Assembly: GCA_945643635.1 (NCBI GenBank)
Contig: CALZFC010000015.1
Span: 477,001-541,000 of the forward strand
Direction of reading: 5' to 3'
Length of the DNA: 64,000 nt
Origin: Allodiplogaster sudhausi
Lineage: Eukaryota > Nematoda > Chromadorea > Rhabditida > Diplogasteridae
The position numbers and the translations under genes are program-made. Below are positions 11,255 through 22,126 of the stretch, piece after piece. Under the pieces are notes generated by a model. It was not told the DNA's origin. It saw only the letters and a program-made list of their open reading frames with translations, and did no database searches. Numbering within the stretch: the stretch's first letter is position 1; every line of letters begins with the position of its first letter.

Positions 11255-12400
11255 ATGTCAACTATTTTTCTCTTCACGCCATTCGCTTTCCTAATAAGGA
11301 AGTTTTAATGTTTATTTATTTTTCCTAAATGAGCCGTTTCACGCCCAAAGTTGTTGTTATTATCTTGCCACTAAGACACCGTTTCAAATTTTGTTGAAAC
11401 CGCGAAACATTTTTTTATTCAAGATAAACGCGAACTGCTCGTCGTGCGGACCCGTGGACACGATGCCAAAGAGGAGCTATTCCAGCGAGTTCCAATCGGA
11501 TGTGGAGGGAAGGAATGAAGAAGGCTGCGCCACTCGCTCGCTCTCCTGCACCGGCGACTTTGCCCGCGTTGAGGTCAGAATCATTTGGGTTATCAAATAA
11601 TTTTTTTAAAGATATGTACAGTGTATGTACATATGTATGTACAGTATCGCTCAACGGCGAGGGGTCAATTCTATGACGGCTATGGCGGCCGCGGCCAAAT
11701 GGGCCAAGTAGAATATCTCGCTGTGGAAGACGTTTTCAGGCAAATCACATATAAATGTGAGATCCTTGACTTTTCTTCACTAATCACGTTAAACAAATCT
11801 TGAAAAATGCAGCAAAACAAATGCAGCAAAAGATTTGCTCCGCTTGGGGTTCGAACCTGCGACACACGAAATACTTTATGCGAACGCAACAATTATGTCA
11901 CCATACGTCATGAAAATGATAATTTCACAAATTTTTAATCTTTTTCTTATCGGGATTAGTGAAGAAAAATTCAAGGATCTCAAATTGATATGTGATTTGC
12001 CTGAAGAAGTTGTCCACAGTGAGATTCCACACTTGGACCACTTGGCCGCGGCCGCCATAGACGACATAGAATTGACTCCTCGCCGTTGAACGGTACTGTA
12101 CCTACTTTTTTTAAAAAGTTTTTTGTAAAGATACCGTGTATATCGTCGAAAAGCGTATTCTAACAATAACAAGGCGATCAAGAAAACAATGAATACATAA
12201 ATGTTTTTGGAGAAGAATTAATTGATGACTCAGATCAACAACGGCGATCTCGACCCTCTCGAGGGTGCGACTGTGACGCTTCAGTTGGTGTGCGCCCAGG
12301 ACGGAGGATGGGGGCAGTCGGAGAGGGCGTGGTCAGCGAGAAGGCCCCGCCCATCACTGCGAAGTCATCACCAGGATGGCGTTGTGAACAAACTATTTGA
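11255..12400 (+). pseudogene. C6-domain protein gene interrupted by a MITE-like insertion
   Basis: Exon 11424-11573 is in frame (INANCSSCGPVDTMPKRSY ... EEGCATRSLSCTGDFARVE) and ends at a GAG/gtcag donor, as in the other C6 copies. The last exon starts at 12234 (INNGDLDPLEGATVTLQLVCA). After GGW the frame that continues the family pattern (GEGVVSEKAPPIT) is shifted by one base near 12312; it ends at a stop at 12398. A first exon may be 11255 onward (MSTIFLFTPFAFLI), but its donor phase does not fit. The intron between 11573 and 12234 holds a 463-bp inverted-repeat element. Family call C6 (PF01681) is good; coding integrity is doubtful. Confidence 0.65.
11639..12101. mobile_element. Inverted-repeat (MITE-like) element with tRNA-like core
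   Basis: 11639-~11800 (starting gtacagta, then caacggcgagg, tatggcggccgcggcc) is repeated inverted at ~11945-12101 (ending tactgtac) with about 85-90% visible similarity. The non-palindromic centre, read on the minus strand from ~11905 to ~11830, contains a Pol III B-box-like caggttcgaacccc and a 3' end aagcggagca. It sits wholly inside the intron of the C6 gene. Confidence 0.7.
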
Positions 12401-12548
12401 GTCATATATAGTTTGTCTCATACAATATCGATTCAACATAATCGTGGTGCTCAAGCTGATGAAGATGAATAAGACCACTTTTATTTCCAATCGCAAAGCA
12501 GTTTTCGAAATTCAATGAGAGCATATGGAAATGATTAAGCAAGAAAGG

Positions 12549-13162
12549 CTAAGCAAAGGTGGGGAAGGCGCCGCCGCCAATAATGGCAGGAGGGGGATTG
12601 CCACCGCCGCTGCACTTGTTGTTGTTGACGCAGCAGACGCAAGAGGCGCGGTCGGTGGAGGGGAAGCCAGACGCCTGGCTCTTTAATTCACTTTCATCAT
12701 CATTATTAGTATTACCATTAATCCATTCATGGATTTTCCACTTTTATGTGAGCAAACGTGAAGAAGAGGCAAGTGCGGGAAGCAAATATACGGCTCTCCT
12801 GATAATGCGGAGAACTGCCAGCGGTGAGACCGGCGGAGAGAGCATAGGCCTGGCAGCAAGAGGAGCATCTCTCAGAGGGCGACGTTCACCTCTGGGAACA
12901 CGCAGCCTGAGAAAGCTGCCCATCCAGGGCCACGCGGAACTCCGCCCTCCGAGTGCAGGCTAATCACCACCTTTTCTTCTCTTTTGTCACTTTGAATACA
13001 ATTGAAAAGAATGCTAATTGAAAGAGACGCTGAATAAAAAAATGATAACCACTAACAGAAACCACATGGAACTGTTGGTGCAGGAAGTCTCTGCGCTTGG
13101 CATTCAACCGAAGCGAGAAGAAGAGTAGTCGTTGCAAGGATCAAGTAGGAAATGAAGCTCAT
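12549..13162 (-). pseudogene. Cysteine-rich small secreted protein, paralogue of 28883-29545, with stop codon
   Basis: Exon 1 (13162-13063) encodes MSFISYLILATTTLLLASV, a signal peptide, then APTVPCG. Exon 2 (12959-~12792) reads ACTRRAEFRVALDGQLSQA, ..CSQR, a TGA at 12886-12888, then in the same frame SERCSSCCQAYALSAGLTA. Exon 3 (12680-12549) reads SGFPSTDRASCVCCVNNNKC and ends GGGAFPTFA-stop. The paralogue at 28.9-29.5 kb has the same exon layout and cysteine pattern without a stop. Here the exon 2 donor position also lacks GT at the homologous place. This is most likely a recent pseudogene; read-through or a sequencing error are alternatives. Function unknown, secreted by inference. Confidence 0.7.
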
Positions 13163-13250
13163 GACGAAAGTCTGAAGAGGCAAGGAAACGAGATTGTTAG
13201 ATGGAATGGAAATGTCGAAGCTCTGCTGTCTGGAAAAGGCTTTGCCGGAT

Positions 13251-13260
13251 CCTTTTATAT
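13251..13260 (-). promoter_or_regulatory. TATA box (TATAAAAGG) upstream of the secreted gene
   Basis: On the minus strand ATATAAAAGG lies about 90 bases before ATG 13162. A similar ATATAAAA-type box occupies the same relative position in the paralogue at 29.5 kb. Confidence 0.55.
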
Positions 13261-13567
13261 CAGAACTTAACTCCATATCAATTCCTTCCCTTCTTCATGA
13301 CGAATCTGTTTTTAAATTCTCAAGAAAAAAAAACATTTCCGATTTCCTATGCCTCCAGACGCTCAGAAAAAGGAGAAAAACAAATTCGGAAGAAAAATGT
13401 CTACAATGATTAATGTTCGCGGAAAGAAGTGAATGAGAATTTGCAGCAAGCGAAAATCGATAGAATTACCTGATTACATACCCTAGCAAAGTATTTTTAG
13501 CAGGAGAAAATGAAATATTGAAAGATCTCGAACGATTGCTTGAATAATCACATCATTTACACCATCA

Positions 13568-15195
13568 ATGCTCCCGCCGGCCGGTTACTCGGCCGAGTTC
13601 GACATCGCGTCTAAGCGGGTTTGCATTTTAACTTCTTCAGGCATTCCTTTTCATGTTCAAGGTGATATCAACGATAATTATCAGGTCAATGAACTTCGCC
13701 ATGGAGATGGCGAAGACGAAGAAGACGACGATCTGGCAGAGGTTCTCCCGCCAGAGTCTGACGGCTCGCAGCATGGAAATGTGCATATTTCACTCACTTA
13801 TTGATTAGAGATGAAACTCGCATCCAACTTGGTCCTTTTCTGTCTTTTAATCCATTTAAACACTGTTTCGATCATAAATTATGCTTGCAGAGTCGCGTAG
13901 AAGGCCAGCTTTTTCAGCAGCTGACCCACTTCAATCTCTCCAATTTGATCGACCGACTCCACATCTTGTTCTCCCTTACATGCGGTTACTAACTTAGCTT
14001 CTTTCATTGTCCTTATCTATCCATCCTTCAGGTTATGAAACGATCGCTTCGATGATTCTTCTGCTCTACCAATTTGGATGTCAGCATTTCTTTTTGAACT
14101 TCGATGCCCTAAATATGAACTATATGGAAGCACGAAATACCTTAAAGTGCTTATCCTCTAACTGCAGACAACGCAATCGTACCCGTGGCAGTGTGGACTG
14201 CCGTGGTGGCTGCGCCCCTGCTCTATCTCAAGGTCTCCCAGCCATTTCTCACTTCGTTAATCCCTTCTGTTAAGATGTCGCTCGGTCAGTTCTCTCGCAT
14301 GGATGTCACGTCTCTCTTTCAGCATCTCTCTCCTCTCGGATCAGGTGAGAGGGAGGGAATCCTTGCCTGGAAGGATTGGATTGTACTTGAGGGATTGGCT
14401 ACTCAATGATTCTTCTCTCAATTCAATCAATCCGAAAGTCCTTCCGCACCGCCGTCATCTCCTACCACATTTTCGTCGCCGTGTATACGGCAAGACTTCT
14501 AGAATAGCACAAGCCAAAGCGACTGGTATTATGTAATAATCATGTACTTTACAGTCGAGTTGGGGCGGGAAGTTCGTGCAGGATGGATGCTTGTTCACTT
14601 TCAACAGCAAATGTCTGATTTTTTATTATTACTATTAGTTTATTACCAAATATAATCTTAGTATTTACAAGGAGCAAAGAAATCTTTGAAGGGTGTCGCG
14701 ATCCGGATCTGAGTTGTAAGAAGGAGGAGATGGAGATGGAATTGAACTCGCTCTGCATACGCGAGTCTCGCATTCGCACTCAGCTCGAAATCTATCCGAT
14801 TGTCAGTCTCCAGTATTCGACCGATCACACTTGCTACCGTCAAATAAAATGTAGTTTTCATATAAGTAATACTTGCGAAATGCTGCCATTTGTTGTAGGA
14901 AGAACGCGAAGATAAAATGACATCGTGGGAAATGAGTGGAGTGCAGCAATGGATGTAAGTGAGGACAACTCATCCTAGAGAAGCAATAGCTATGAGATCA
15001 AAGATATAACTATTTCGATTCCTCGTTATCCATTTCAGTGCTCACTCAATGGGCATCCGCCATCTGCACAGCTCTGTAATGCCGAGTTTCATCTTCTGCT
15101 TCACTTACATTTCTCTCGTCTTCGTCCTCCTCTTAATTTCCTTCCACAGGGCACATCTGCTTCAGCGGGCACGACTATCTCTTTCGCTCTCATAA
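13568..15195 (+). CDS. Unidentified membrane protein, gene A
   Basis: Pieces that join in frame include: a hydrophobic exon after ttcttcag at 13641 (AFLFMFKVISTIIIRSMNFA), an exon from ~13886 (QLFQQLTHFNLSNLIDRLHI), a 47-base intron to 14034, an exon ending ASMILLLYQFG that joins 14168 onward (AIVPVAVWTAVVAAPLLYL), later ELNSLCIRESRIRTQLEIYP, EEREDKMTSWEMSGVQQW and a last exon from ~15040 (MPSFIFCFTYISLVFVLLLI, then LLQRARLSLSLS and a stop at 15193). At least three transmembrane segments are visible. The 14430-14560 part (FRTAVISYHIFVAVYTARLL) fits but its boundaries are unclear. I do not recognise the family; a chemoreceptor-like or other polytopic protein is possible. The start at 13568 is weak. 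Confidence 0.4.
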
Positions 15196-15245
15196 TCTGA
15201 TTAAAGAAAACTAATTTAGTTCAATTATACTGTTGTCACTTTCAG

Positions 15246-16184
15246 AGTTCCTTCGTGGCGAGTGTGGCACTGATTGGAGTTCTTCTTTATGTCTTTGCTT
15301 CTCGTCGCGAACCTGAAGATGCCCTCGCTATCAGACGTATCTTTCTTACCGATTTTATTTCTGTTTCCGTTGCGATTCTCACATCCTCAACAGAAGATGA
15401 TAAGTTTCAGCTGTTCCGCGGTCAATCCTAGACTGGGGGATGTGGCATCACTCGCTTCTTCATGTTCCTTGCAACATTCATCCATTTCACTTCTGTCAAT
15501 TTGTTAACCTGCGCTTTTTGCAGGTGATGTCGTCTCTTCATTTTGGCGAAGGTGCCTTTATAATGCTCGGGTCCCACAACAAGTTCCGCTACAATGTCTT
15601 ACGGTACCTCTCTCCCTGCCATGCTCGTAATGTCTCTTTGTCTCTTCTAGAGAGGTGCTGATGGCTTGTGTGTTCTTCGTTACTTTCCCGTACATCATCG
15701 GCGTCTACTTCGAGGGAGTAATCCGGTCGAAGACTGAAGACGCCTTGTCATTCAAAGGTCTCTCATGTCTTCCCAGTTCAATCCATGAGAATGATGATTC
15801 AGCGGATAAGCAGGACACGAAGAGTGAAGAAGTGCCGTGGATGTTGTTCTCTCTGGCGAATCAGCGACTCGGCATGGCCACAGTGGCCGTGGCTGCTTTC
15901 TTCTCTTCCTTTGCCAGACTTGTCAGTCTCCATGATTTCATCGCTTCTCCATCCATTTTTCAATAGGTCATTTCAATGTACATCATCATGGACTCCCTCC
16001 GCCATTCATTCCGCACGTCTCTCACTGGAAATGACGTTAGTCTCGATAAACACTGGCAAGTCCTGATTGTAGATACTTAGTAGTCACTTTCTCATTTCAG
16101 ATGATCGTGCATCGGGTGCTCGTTATCTTCCTCGCCATTCTCATCCTTGGCATCCCCAATGCTGTCCGTTCTCTCGCTCTATAA
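15246..16184 (+). CDS. Unidentified polytopic membrane protein, gene B
   Basis: Exon 15246 onward reads SSFVASVALIGVLLYVFAS, ALAIRRIFLTDFISVSVAIL, then an in-frame TAG near 15429, then CGITRFFMFLATFIHFTS. A 29-base intron (15495-15523) leads to VMSSLHFGEGAFIMLGSHNK, a 47-base intron (15606-15651 region) to REVLMACVFFVTFPYIIGVYF, then an acidic loop (ENDDSADKQDTKSEEVPW), FSLANQRLGMATVAVAAFF and, after a short intron, VISMYIIMDSLRHSF; the last exon is MIVHRVLVIFLAILILGI..RSLAL with stop 16182-16184. About five hydrophobic segments. It is paralogous to gene C (shared RFF...REV..P.(L/I)IG pattern). The in-frame TAG makes this copy suspect. It may be joined to gene A. Confidence 0.5.
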
Positions 16185-16313
16185 CCTCTCTACTATCACT
16201 CGTCTCACTTTCCCTCATCTACATATCTTTTGTCTGCTCTCTCACTCTCTCGCAGTTTTTCCCGGCCTTTTTAATTCTCCCACAAATACATAGACTTGCC
16301 GTTGCTACTTGAA

Positions 16314-17063
16314 ATGTCTTCTTTTGTAAAGATCGGCGTCGGCGAGTCCTTCGAGAGCAGAGCGGCGATAGTTGCCATCGCGAGAGCAATCGTCGTTTTC
16401 TTCGTTGTGCGATTTTTTCCTCCCCAAAATTTACTTTTTGATGAATAAACGTAGTAAATAATTTAGATGATATTTAAAAAGTGAATCTTGTTCAGTTGCT
16501 GGTGGCAGTGATTCTGTACAAGCCGAGAAGCGCGGTCGCCGACTTCTCGAATACCATGGCAGAGCCTTCTCTTCCCTTGCCTGAATCCTCTTCTCCATTG
16601 CAGAAAGACTCGGTTGGCTGGCATCGCTTCACTCGCTTCTTCCATCTCTTCGCGTGCTTCTCTTGGCTGGCGGTCGCTCCCTTCGCTCTTCTCGTCATCT
16701 GCTTCCACAAGTACATTCCAATCATTCATTCATTACTGGCTGATATCCAAGCATTCGTTTCCTTGAGTGCGAATCTCGTGAAGGACGGAAGGGAGGTAGC
16801 CTACATCGTGATCTACGTCTCGCCCCTTCTGATAGGCGCAGGCTGCAGTGTCCGCCTTCTTTCTTGTGTGCTTACTTTCTTTCGTGGTTCATAATGGAGT
16901 GCCTACTAGGTGCTGTCGTCTCTGCTCTCTCGCCGCTCTCTCCGCCATCTCCTTCGTCCGGCTGCTCTCTACGGGCCAAGGGAGGCCGAATACAGGCCAG
17001 TTCCCATTTTTCTTCTCAACTCTTCCTTTCTCTTATTCCAGAGTGAACTCTGAGAGTGACTGA
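16314..17063 (+). CDS. Unidentified polytopic membrane protein, gene C (paralogue of gene B)
   Basis: Starts at ATG 16314 (MSSFVKIGVGESFESRAAIV, AIVVFFV), spliced at FFV/gtgcga to 16493 onward (LLVAVILYKPRSAVADF, then WHRFTRFFHLFACFSWLAVA, PFALLVICFHKYIP, LVKDGREVAYIVIYVSPLLIG). The reading frame stops at 16894; a neighbouring frame continues SAFFLVCLLSFVVHNG and reaches a stop at 17061, so a frame break or an unrecognised splice is likely near 16850. REVAYIVIYVSPLLIG aligns with REVLMACVFFVTFPYIIG of gene B. Family not recognised. Confidence 0.45.
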
Positions 17064-17550
17064 AGACTCCCTCTCCGAAGAAGAAGGCGATTCAATCCCT
17101 TCTAGGCGCGTCTCTTTCATCTCTAGAGACTCTATGTCCAATCTCTGCAATAAATTGGGTGTTTTGCGTTCAATTGTCCTTTCACACTACAAACAGTGAT
17201 CAAACCAATATTATTTTAAGAGAGAAAACCAATTTAAATGATAAACAAAGCCATCTAATTTGTTTTCAAAAGGGATAAAAATACAAAAAAAGGGATTCAT
17301 ATCATCAAGGATCCTAGATTATTTCGGTTTTGAATTTTTTTCCACATTATCAACACCAATTGATTTGTTTCTTGAAAGTTGAAAGCTCCATTTGTACTTA
17401 CATTGCAAAAAGGAAGTTCTAGAAATCGTTCTTCACCCTGATGAGTATCGTATACTCTTGTTCTTCTTTACCTGCAGCCTTTTAATTTTCATGTCTAGCT
17501 GTTTGAAACGACTGCATTCGACTGCATCAATGTTTCTTTTACTATGTACA
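17064..17550. other. AT-rich spacer
   Basis: No exon-like or repeat structure that I can support, only poly-A/T-rich sequence after the end of gene C. Confidence 0.5.
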
Positions 17551-18245
17551 TATAAGACAGTGTGAATTAAAAAGTTTGGTTTTTCTCTGCATTTTTCAGT
17601 TTTGCTGTTATTTTTGCCAAATTTGGCACGTAAAACACACAAACAAATGTGGCAGTATTTTATTCATTGATTCAAACTTGTCATGACAAATAAGACGGTC
17701 AATAAAATGACGGGCACAATGTACAAGCGAAAACAATGGCTGATCCACAGAATTGTGTCCTAATTATTGACAACCCGGCTTCGGCATATTTAACAGGAAA
17801 ACAATTTGGCGTGCCAAAAATAGAGGTCTTTAAAAGTGGATTCATACCATGCCAAATTTGATGGCCTCAAAAGTTTCCATGGCGCAATCTGCATATGTTA
17901 AAAATTTCAACGGTTTTGGCAAGTCCTTCACTTATAAAAAATGTCACAGCCAAAATAAACAGCTATCAGAATTGGCAAAAGGATTTGCCATTTTTAACAG
18001 CTGTTAAACGAAGCGGTTGTCGGCCGAGGAACTTGGCAATTTTGACAGCCGTCAAAAATGGCAACTTGGCAGATTCAGCGGGCAGAAAAAATGTCAAGCC
18101 AAATTTTTGACCCTTCAAAAGTGGCAAGCCAAATTTTTGACCCTTCAAAAGTGGCAAGCCAATTTTAACGGCTGTAAATAATGGATGGCCGTTTTGACGG
18201 CCGTTAAAAAAGGCAAATCACTTTTTTGACCCCAAAAAGGCTCAT
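17551..18245 (+). repeat. Left inverted end block with palindromic TTGACRGCCGTCAA repeats
   Basis: 17551-17619 (tataagacagtgtgaatt ... ttttgctgtta) matches 28694-28761 in inverted orientation. It is followed inward by an array rich in ggcaa/ttgcc and short palindromes of the type ttttgacagccgtcaaaa (for example near 17995, 18038, 18160 and 18193) and a direct repeat, ccaaatttttgacccttc, near 18098 and 18128. The right-hand block at 28150-28765 has the same composition inverted. Confidence 0.6.
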
Positions 18246-18449
18246 GGCATAATATTCCTATTAAAATAGCATTTAGTCCTCCTCAGATCACTAAATTCAC
18301 ACACGCATCCTTATATAAAAATAAGAAACAATAAAAAACTATTTAGATCAGTCACGAAACAAGACTGCTTCTACAATAAGGTGTGCATAAATGGATATTA
18401 TATAAGTCATTACAGCATTCTAGAAATCAATTGATAAATGCAAGCAAGG

Positions 18450-18660
18450 TTAACAACATACCAGCCACTCGAATGGCCATCATCACTGGAATAGGTTACT
18501 CTTACGGCTGCGAGATGCATGTCCTCGTGCGACGCAAGAAGTCGTAAATGGGCTCCTCTTCAACATCATCCACTGCCTCGGCTTCTCGGTTGCATGCCTG
18601 GCATCTCTCCAACCGATCGAGGACGAAACCAAGTGGAACGGCTGAAGAGAGTACTATCAG
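18450..18660 (+). other. Isolated exon-like remnant
   Basis: GC-richer than its surroundings. One frame reads NGLLFNIIHCLGFSVACLAS then LQPIEDETKWNG-stop; a neighbouring frame opens MAIITGIGYSYGCEMHVLV. Looks like part of a membrane-protein exon with frame damage. Not identifiable. 18250-18450 and 18660-19820 are AT-rich with nothing else I can support. Confidence 0.35.
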
Positions 18661-19825
18661 AAATACGGTACTATTTTAGGAAAAAAAATTTTGCTGCTGA
18701 TACGAGCACCGGGGGTAAGTTGAATTTTAAGTTCGGGTTTTTTTTATACCTTATCCATGTTCGGAAGTTACGGTACAGGGGAAAAAAGGGTGGTCCGTAG
18801 GTCTCCCAAAAGTGGGTGGGGTCTTTTGGGCGCCGAAAAAGTAATGTAGAAACTAATTTTTTGTTCAAAAACTGAATGGGTAGTGCTCTATTAAGGTCCA
18901 AAAACAGGGTTGGTGCCCCATTTCGGACCCTTTTACCTTGTTACGGTAGGTTTACTGTCACAAATCTTCCCCAAGTTGGCTAGAAACTTCCCGTAGATGA
19001 TATTTGAGACGAGGAAGCCGAATTTGAGGTCCGCTAGCAATCGGAAAGTATGGTGGCCCCGGGGTCGATGTGGGCGTGGATGGGATGTAGAGGGTAGGGG
19101 CGTCTCACTACCTGCCAAGCATTAAAAAGGAGCGACCGCTTCCTCGATATCCCCAAACCGCACGAATGAACAACATTAACTTCTAATTGTAACACCCAGG
19201 GGCATTTCATTGTCAGACAATTTTGGGAATACTACTAAATAGTTCCAGTTTTAAAAGATTAATTAGGCGGTAGATGGGTAAAAAAGCGGCACAAACGTCA
19301 CTTGATGCAGTACTTTAGATGCACGAAGAAGATTGAATCTTAAGCAACGAGAATTTTGATTGGCATCGGAGTTTTGTCTACTTATTTGTTTATTTAAAGA
19401 TCTTTGGTAGTATTAAACCATTCCCACCCCAGACGTGAACACGAATACCATAATCATATCTTATCATGACTTTATTTTCCCGAGTTACGGTAAGAATACG
19501 GTATATGGCCTTTTCGCTCCAAAACTAAGTATAAACCAGTCATTTGTGCTATTTTAAAGGGAAAATACGAATTATATTCCCGTTTCTTGTTAAATATTAT
19601 TTGTTTAAAATAACATAAATGAAATAATTATCATTTAGTTTAGAGTAAAAAAGGTATATACCGTGAGCTTACAGTAACTCGGGACAATATGACATTCGTG
19701 TTCTTCGTACCGAAAACCCCTGGGGTGAATTTCAGCGGAAAAAAAATGCAAACGACATCAAAATATTTACGGCCGTCAAAATAATTGGGATCATGTGTTA
19801 AGGAAGAAAATTTTTTCCGAAGTAC

Positions 19826-19913
19826 CTTGAACTTGTTGAGTGGTCGGTGAGGCCGAAGTCATCGCAGACTTCAGTGAAAGGCCGCTCTGCTTTCGCGTCG
19901 CAGTCCATTCGTG
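19826..19913 (-). pseudogene. Exon-like sequence, paralogous to 25382-25465
   Basis: Bounded on the minus strand by ttttccag and a CAAG/gtacttc donor. The first half in one frame (RMDCDAKAER) and the second half in another (LKSAMTSASPTTQQVQ) match the single open frame of the second copy (RIEDCAKADR ... LTKSTMSSATPATHHFQ), so this copy carries a small indel. Parent gene unknown. Confidence 0.5.
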
Positions 19914-21195
19914 CTGGAAAAGATTTAATAAATTTAAGAGAAAAAAAACTTTAAAATGAGATACTTGAGCTGAAATAATAATTGCCCATCTTATAGATTT
20001 CAAACACAAATAAAACCAAATAAAAACATGCTAAAGGTAATGTTAGCGCCTCCCATTAAGAAAACCCTAACTAAAAAACCATGGAACATTGTTTTTAAGC
20101 AGTTAAAAAAATACCACCGTACCCAGCCTCAAAAACTACTACAGTAACCATTCACACAAAAACATTGCCGCACTTCCATTTTATAAAAGAGGACAGGAAA
20201 AGTAAACATAAAAAAAAGTTCCAATTTACGCCCCCCCCCCCGCCTTAACGAATATATTTAAGAGAAAAAATGCTTTCAAACGCGACATTTTAGAAGGATA
20301 ATAATACAGTTTTTTTATTCAATTTCCTACTGAAAGCAAACACATGCCCTTGCAAGCGGTTTTGACAATACCAACGCACTATATATTTAAAAAGTAGTTG
20401 TTTAAGCATCGACATCGTAAAAGAAAAGAAAATATAGAAAAAAAGCTCACATCCCCCTTTAAACACCCCACTAAAGTTTTTATGTAATTGTTAGCCAACA
20501 ATAAAATTAAAGACGCAAAATGAACTACATTTATATGCTATGTTAAAATGCACTACAGTATCCAATATTCCAAATCTACACTACAGTACCATCGCTCGCA
20601 TATGTTCATTAAACTACGGATCTTCGTAGTTGAATGAACATTTATCAATTCAAAACCATATCTATTTCAGCAATTTGAAAAAAAAAGATATCGTACATCT
20701 TCTACCTTAACAAATTTAGGAATTTATTACAATTTAATAGCCTGAAATTAAGCACCCACCCCGAAGATACAGAATTAATGTAATATATACGAATGTTTCC
20801 TGAAAGAAAACTTCAAACAACAAAAAGCCGACAATTAATATAATAATGAATTCAAACTTTAAAACTCAATCGGAACAACCCCAAAAAAATAAAGATGCAA
20901 GAATTATAAACACGTTTTCAACTGCCAAGTTTAAGGAAATATCCCCTGTTCAGAGCAACATAGCTAAGCGATATCACGCTGCGAAATAGCACACAAAACG
21001 ATGAGCGTCCTCGAAGACAGCGAAAAGAGCGAAAATAGCCTCACAACGATGAGAGCAGACATAGAAAGATAGCCGCTCCGTCCCTCCCGAGCTGCCCCGT
21101 GTCCCCGCTAACGCGGGCCCCACGTGTTAAGCAAACCCCGCCCGACATAGGTTGCGCGCGCGCGTATGCACCCAAGCCGCCCCTGCAACTCAGCC
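19914..21195. other. AT-rich repeat-region DNA
   Basis: Includes a poly-C run at 20230-20241 and, from 20936, sequence with gcgaaatagc motifs that recurs near 22035. No coding or RNA feature supported. Confidence 0.4.
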
Positions 21196-21217
21196 GGTTT
21201 AATTACTCAAGTTTGAG
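21196..21217 (+). ncRNA. SL1-like spliced-leader sequence with splice donor (candidate SL RNA gene)
   Basis: Twenty-two bases, ggtttaatta then ctcaagtttgag, differing from the nematode SL1 leader at one position. A donor-like gtagcc follows immediately and an Sm-like cattttggc a few bases later. ATAGGTTGCGC lies 49 bases upstream, the place where nematode SL RNA genes carry their proximal sequence element. The RNA end and fold cannot be verified by eye. Confidence 0.5.
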
Positions 21218-21319
21218 GTAGCCATTTTGGCTTGCCGAGAGACACAGCCAATGTGCTTCTTTTTGCTTCAGTTGTCAGAACAGCCTGAGAAAACATAACA
21301 GCACAGCATACATGGCAAA

Positions 21320-21510
21320 TAAATAATTGAGAGAATTTATCTAAATAGCAGACATAGAAAACAAATCATTGTGAGAACTTAGCAAAATAGCAGACTTAGA
21401 AAACAAATAATTGTGAGCACTTAGCAAAATAGCAGACATAGAAAATAAATCATTGAGACAACTTTGAAGAATAGCAGACATAGAAAATAAATCATTGAGA
21501 CAATTTCTTC
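21320..21510 (+). repeat. Tandem repeat of ~43 bases, about 4.5 copies
   Basis: Unit: aatagcagacatagaaaa then caaatcattgtgag and aacttagcaa. Successive copies differ by a few bases. Confidence 0.8.
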
Positions 21511-22005
21511 GATAAAAATACATTTAGAGAGAACCCGGAAGTTGCGTCTCTCTCTATCCTAAAATTTTCTACAGAAAAAGGCGATTTTTTTGAGCTATTT
21601 AATGTTGTGTAATATTTTGTTTTAGCAATTATACATTTAGAATAAGTTTCCGCACTCGAGGTCTGAGAAATAAAATATGCCCCAGCTTTTTGTGCGTCTC
21701 TCTCTATCCTACAATTTTCTACAGAAAAAGGCGATTTTTTTGAGCTATTTAATGTTGTGTAATATTTTGTTTTAGCGATTATACATTTAGAATAAGTTTC
21801 CGCACTCGAGGTCTGAGAAATTAAATATGCTCCAGCTTTTTTGTATTTCTTTTGAGAAATCCACTTAGAGAGAGCTAAGAAATTACGTCTCTCTCTATCC
21901 CACGTTGTTCTTCACAGAAAGGCCGTTTTTTTGAGCTATTTAATGTTGTATAATACTAAGTATGAACGATTAGACTTTTAAAAGAAGTTTCCTCATCCGT
22001 TGTCT
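21504..22005 (+). repeat. 502-bp direct repeat, copy 1
   Basis: From tttcttcgataaaa to catccgttgtct, nearly identical to 22531-23032. Internally it contains three related ~170-base parts each with a tctctctctatcc segment, gatttttttgagc and tttaatgttgt. Confidence 0.85.
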
Positions 22006-22126
22006 GAGAAGAAAAAAAATTGGCCCCGCTGTCTAACGCTGCGAAATAGCGTTGCGCAGAGAAAAAAATTTTGGTCGAAAAGCCGTCAAGTATTGTGTGC
22101 CCTGGTTCATGGGCATCCCAGAACTC

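Noticed and set aside
15747..15765. 19-base intron in membrane gene B (gtctct...cccag)
   Set aside because: Reading through keeps the frame and gives a plausible acidic loop, while removing it gives a frame without sense.
21320..21510. CRISPR-like regular repeats
   Set aside because: Direct tandem repeat without unique spacers in a eukaryotic genome.
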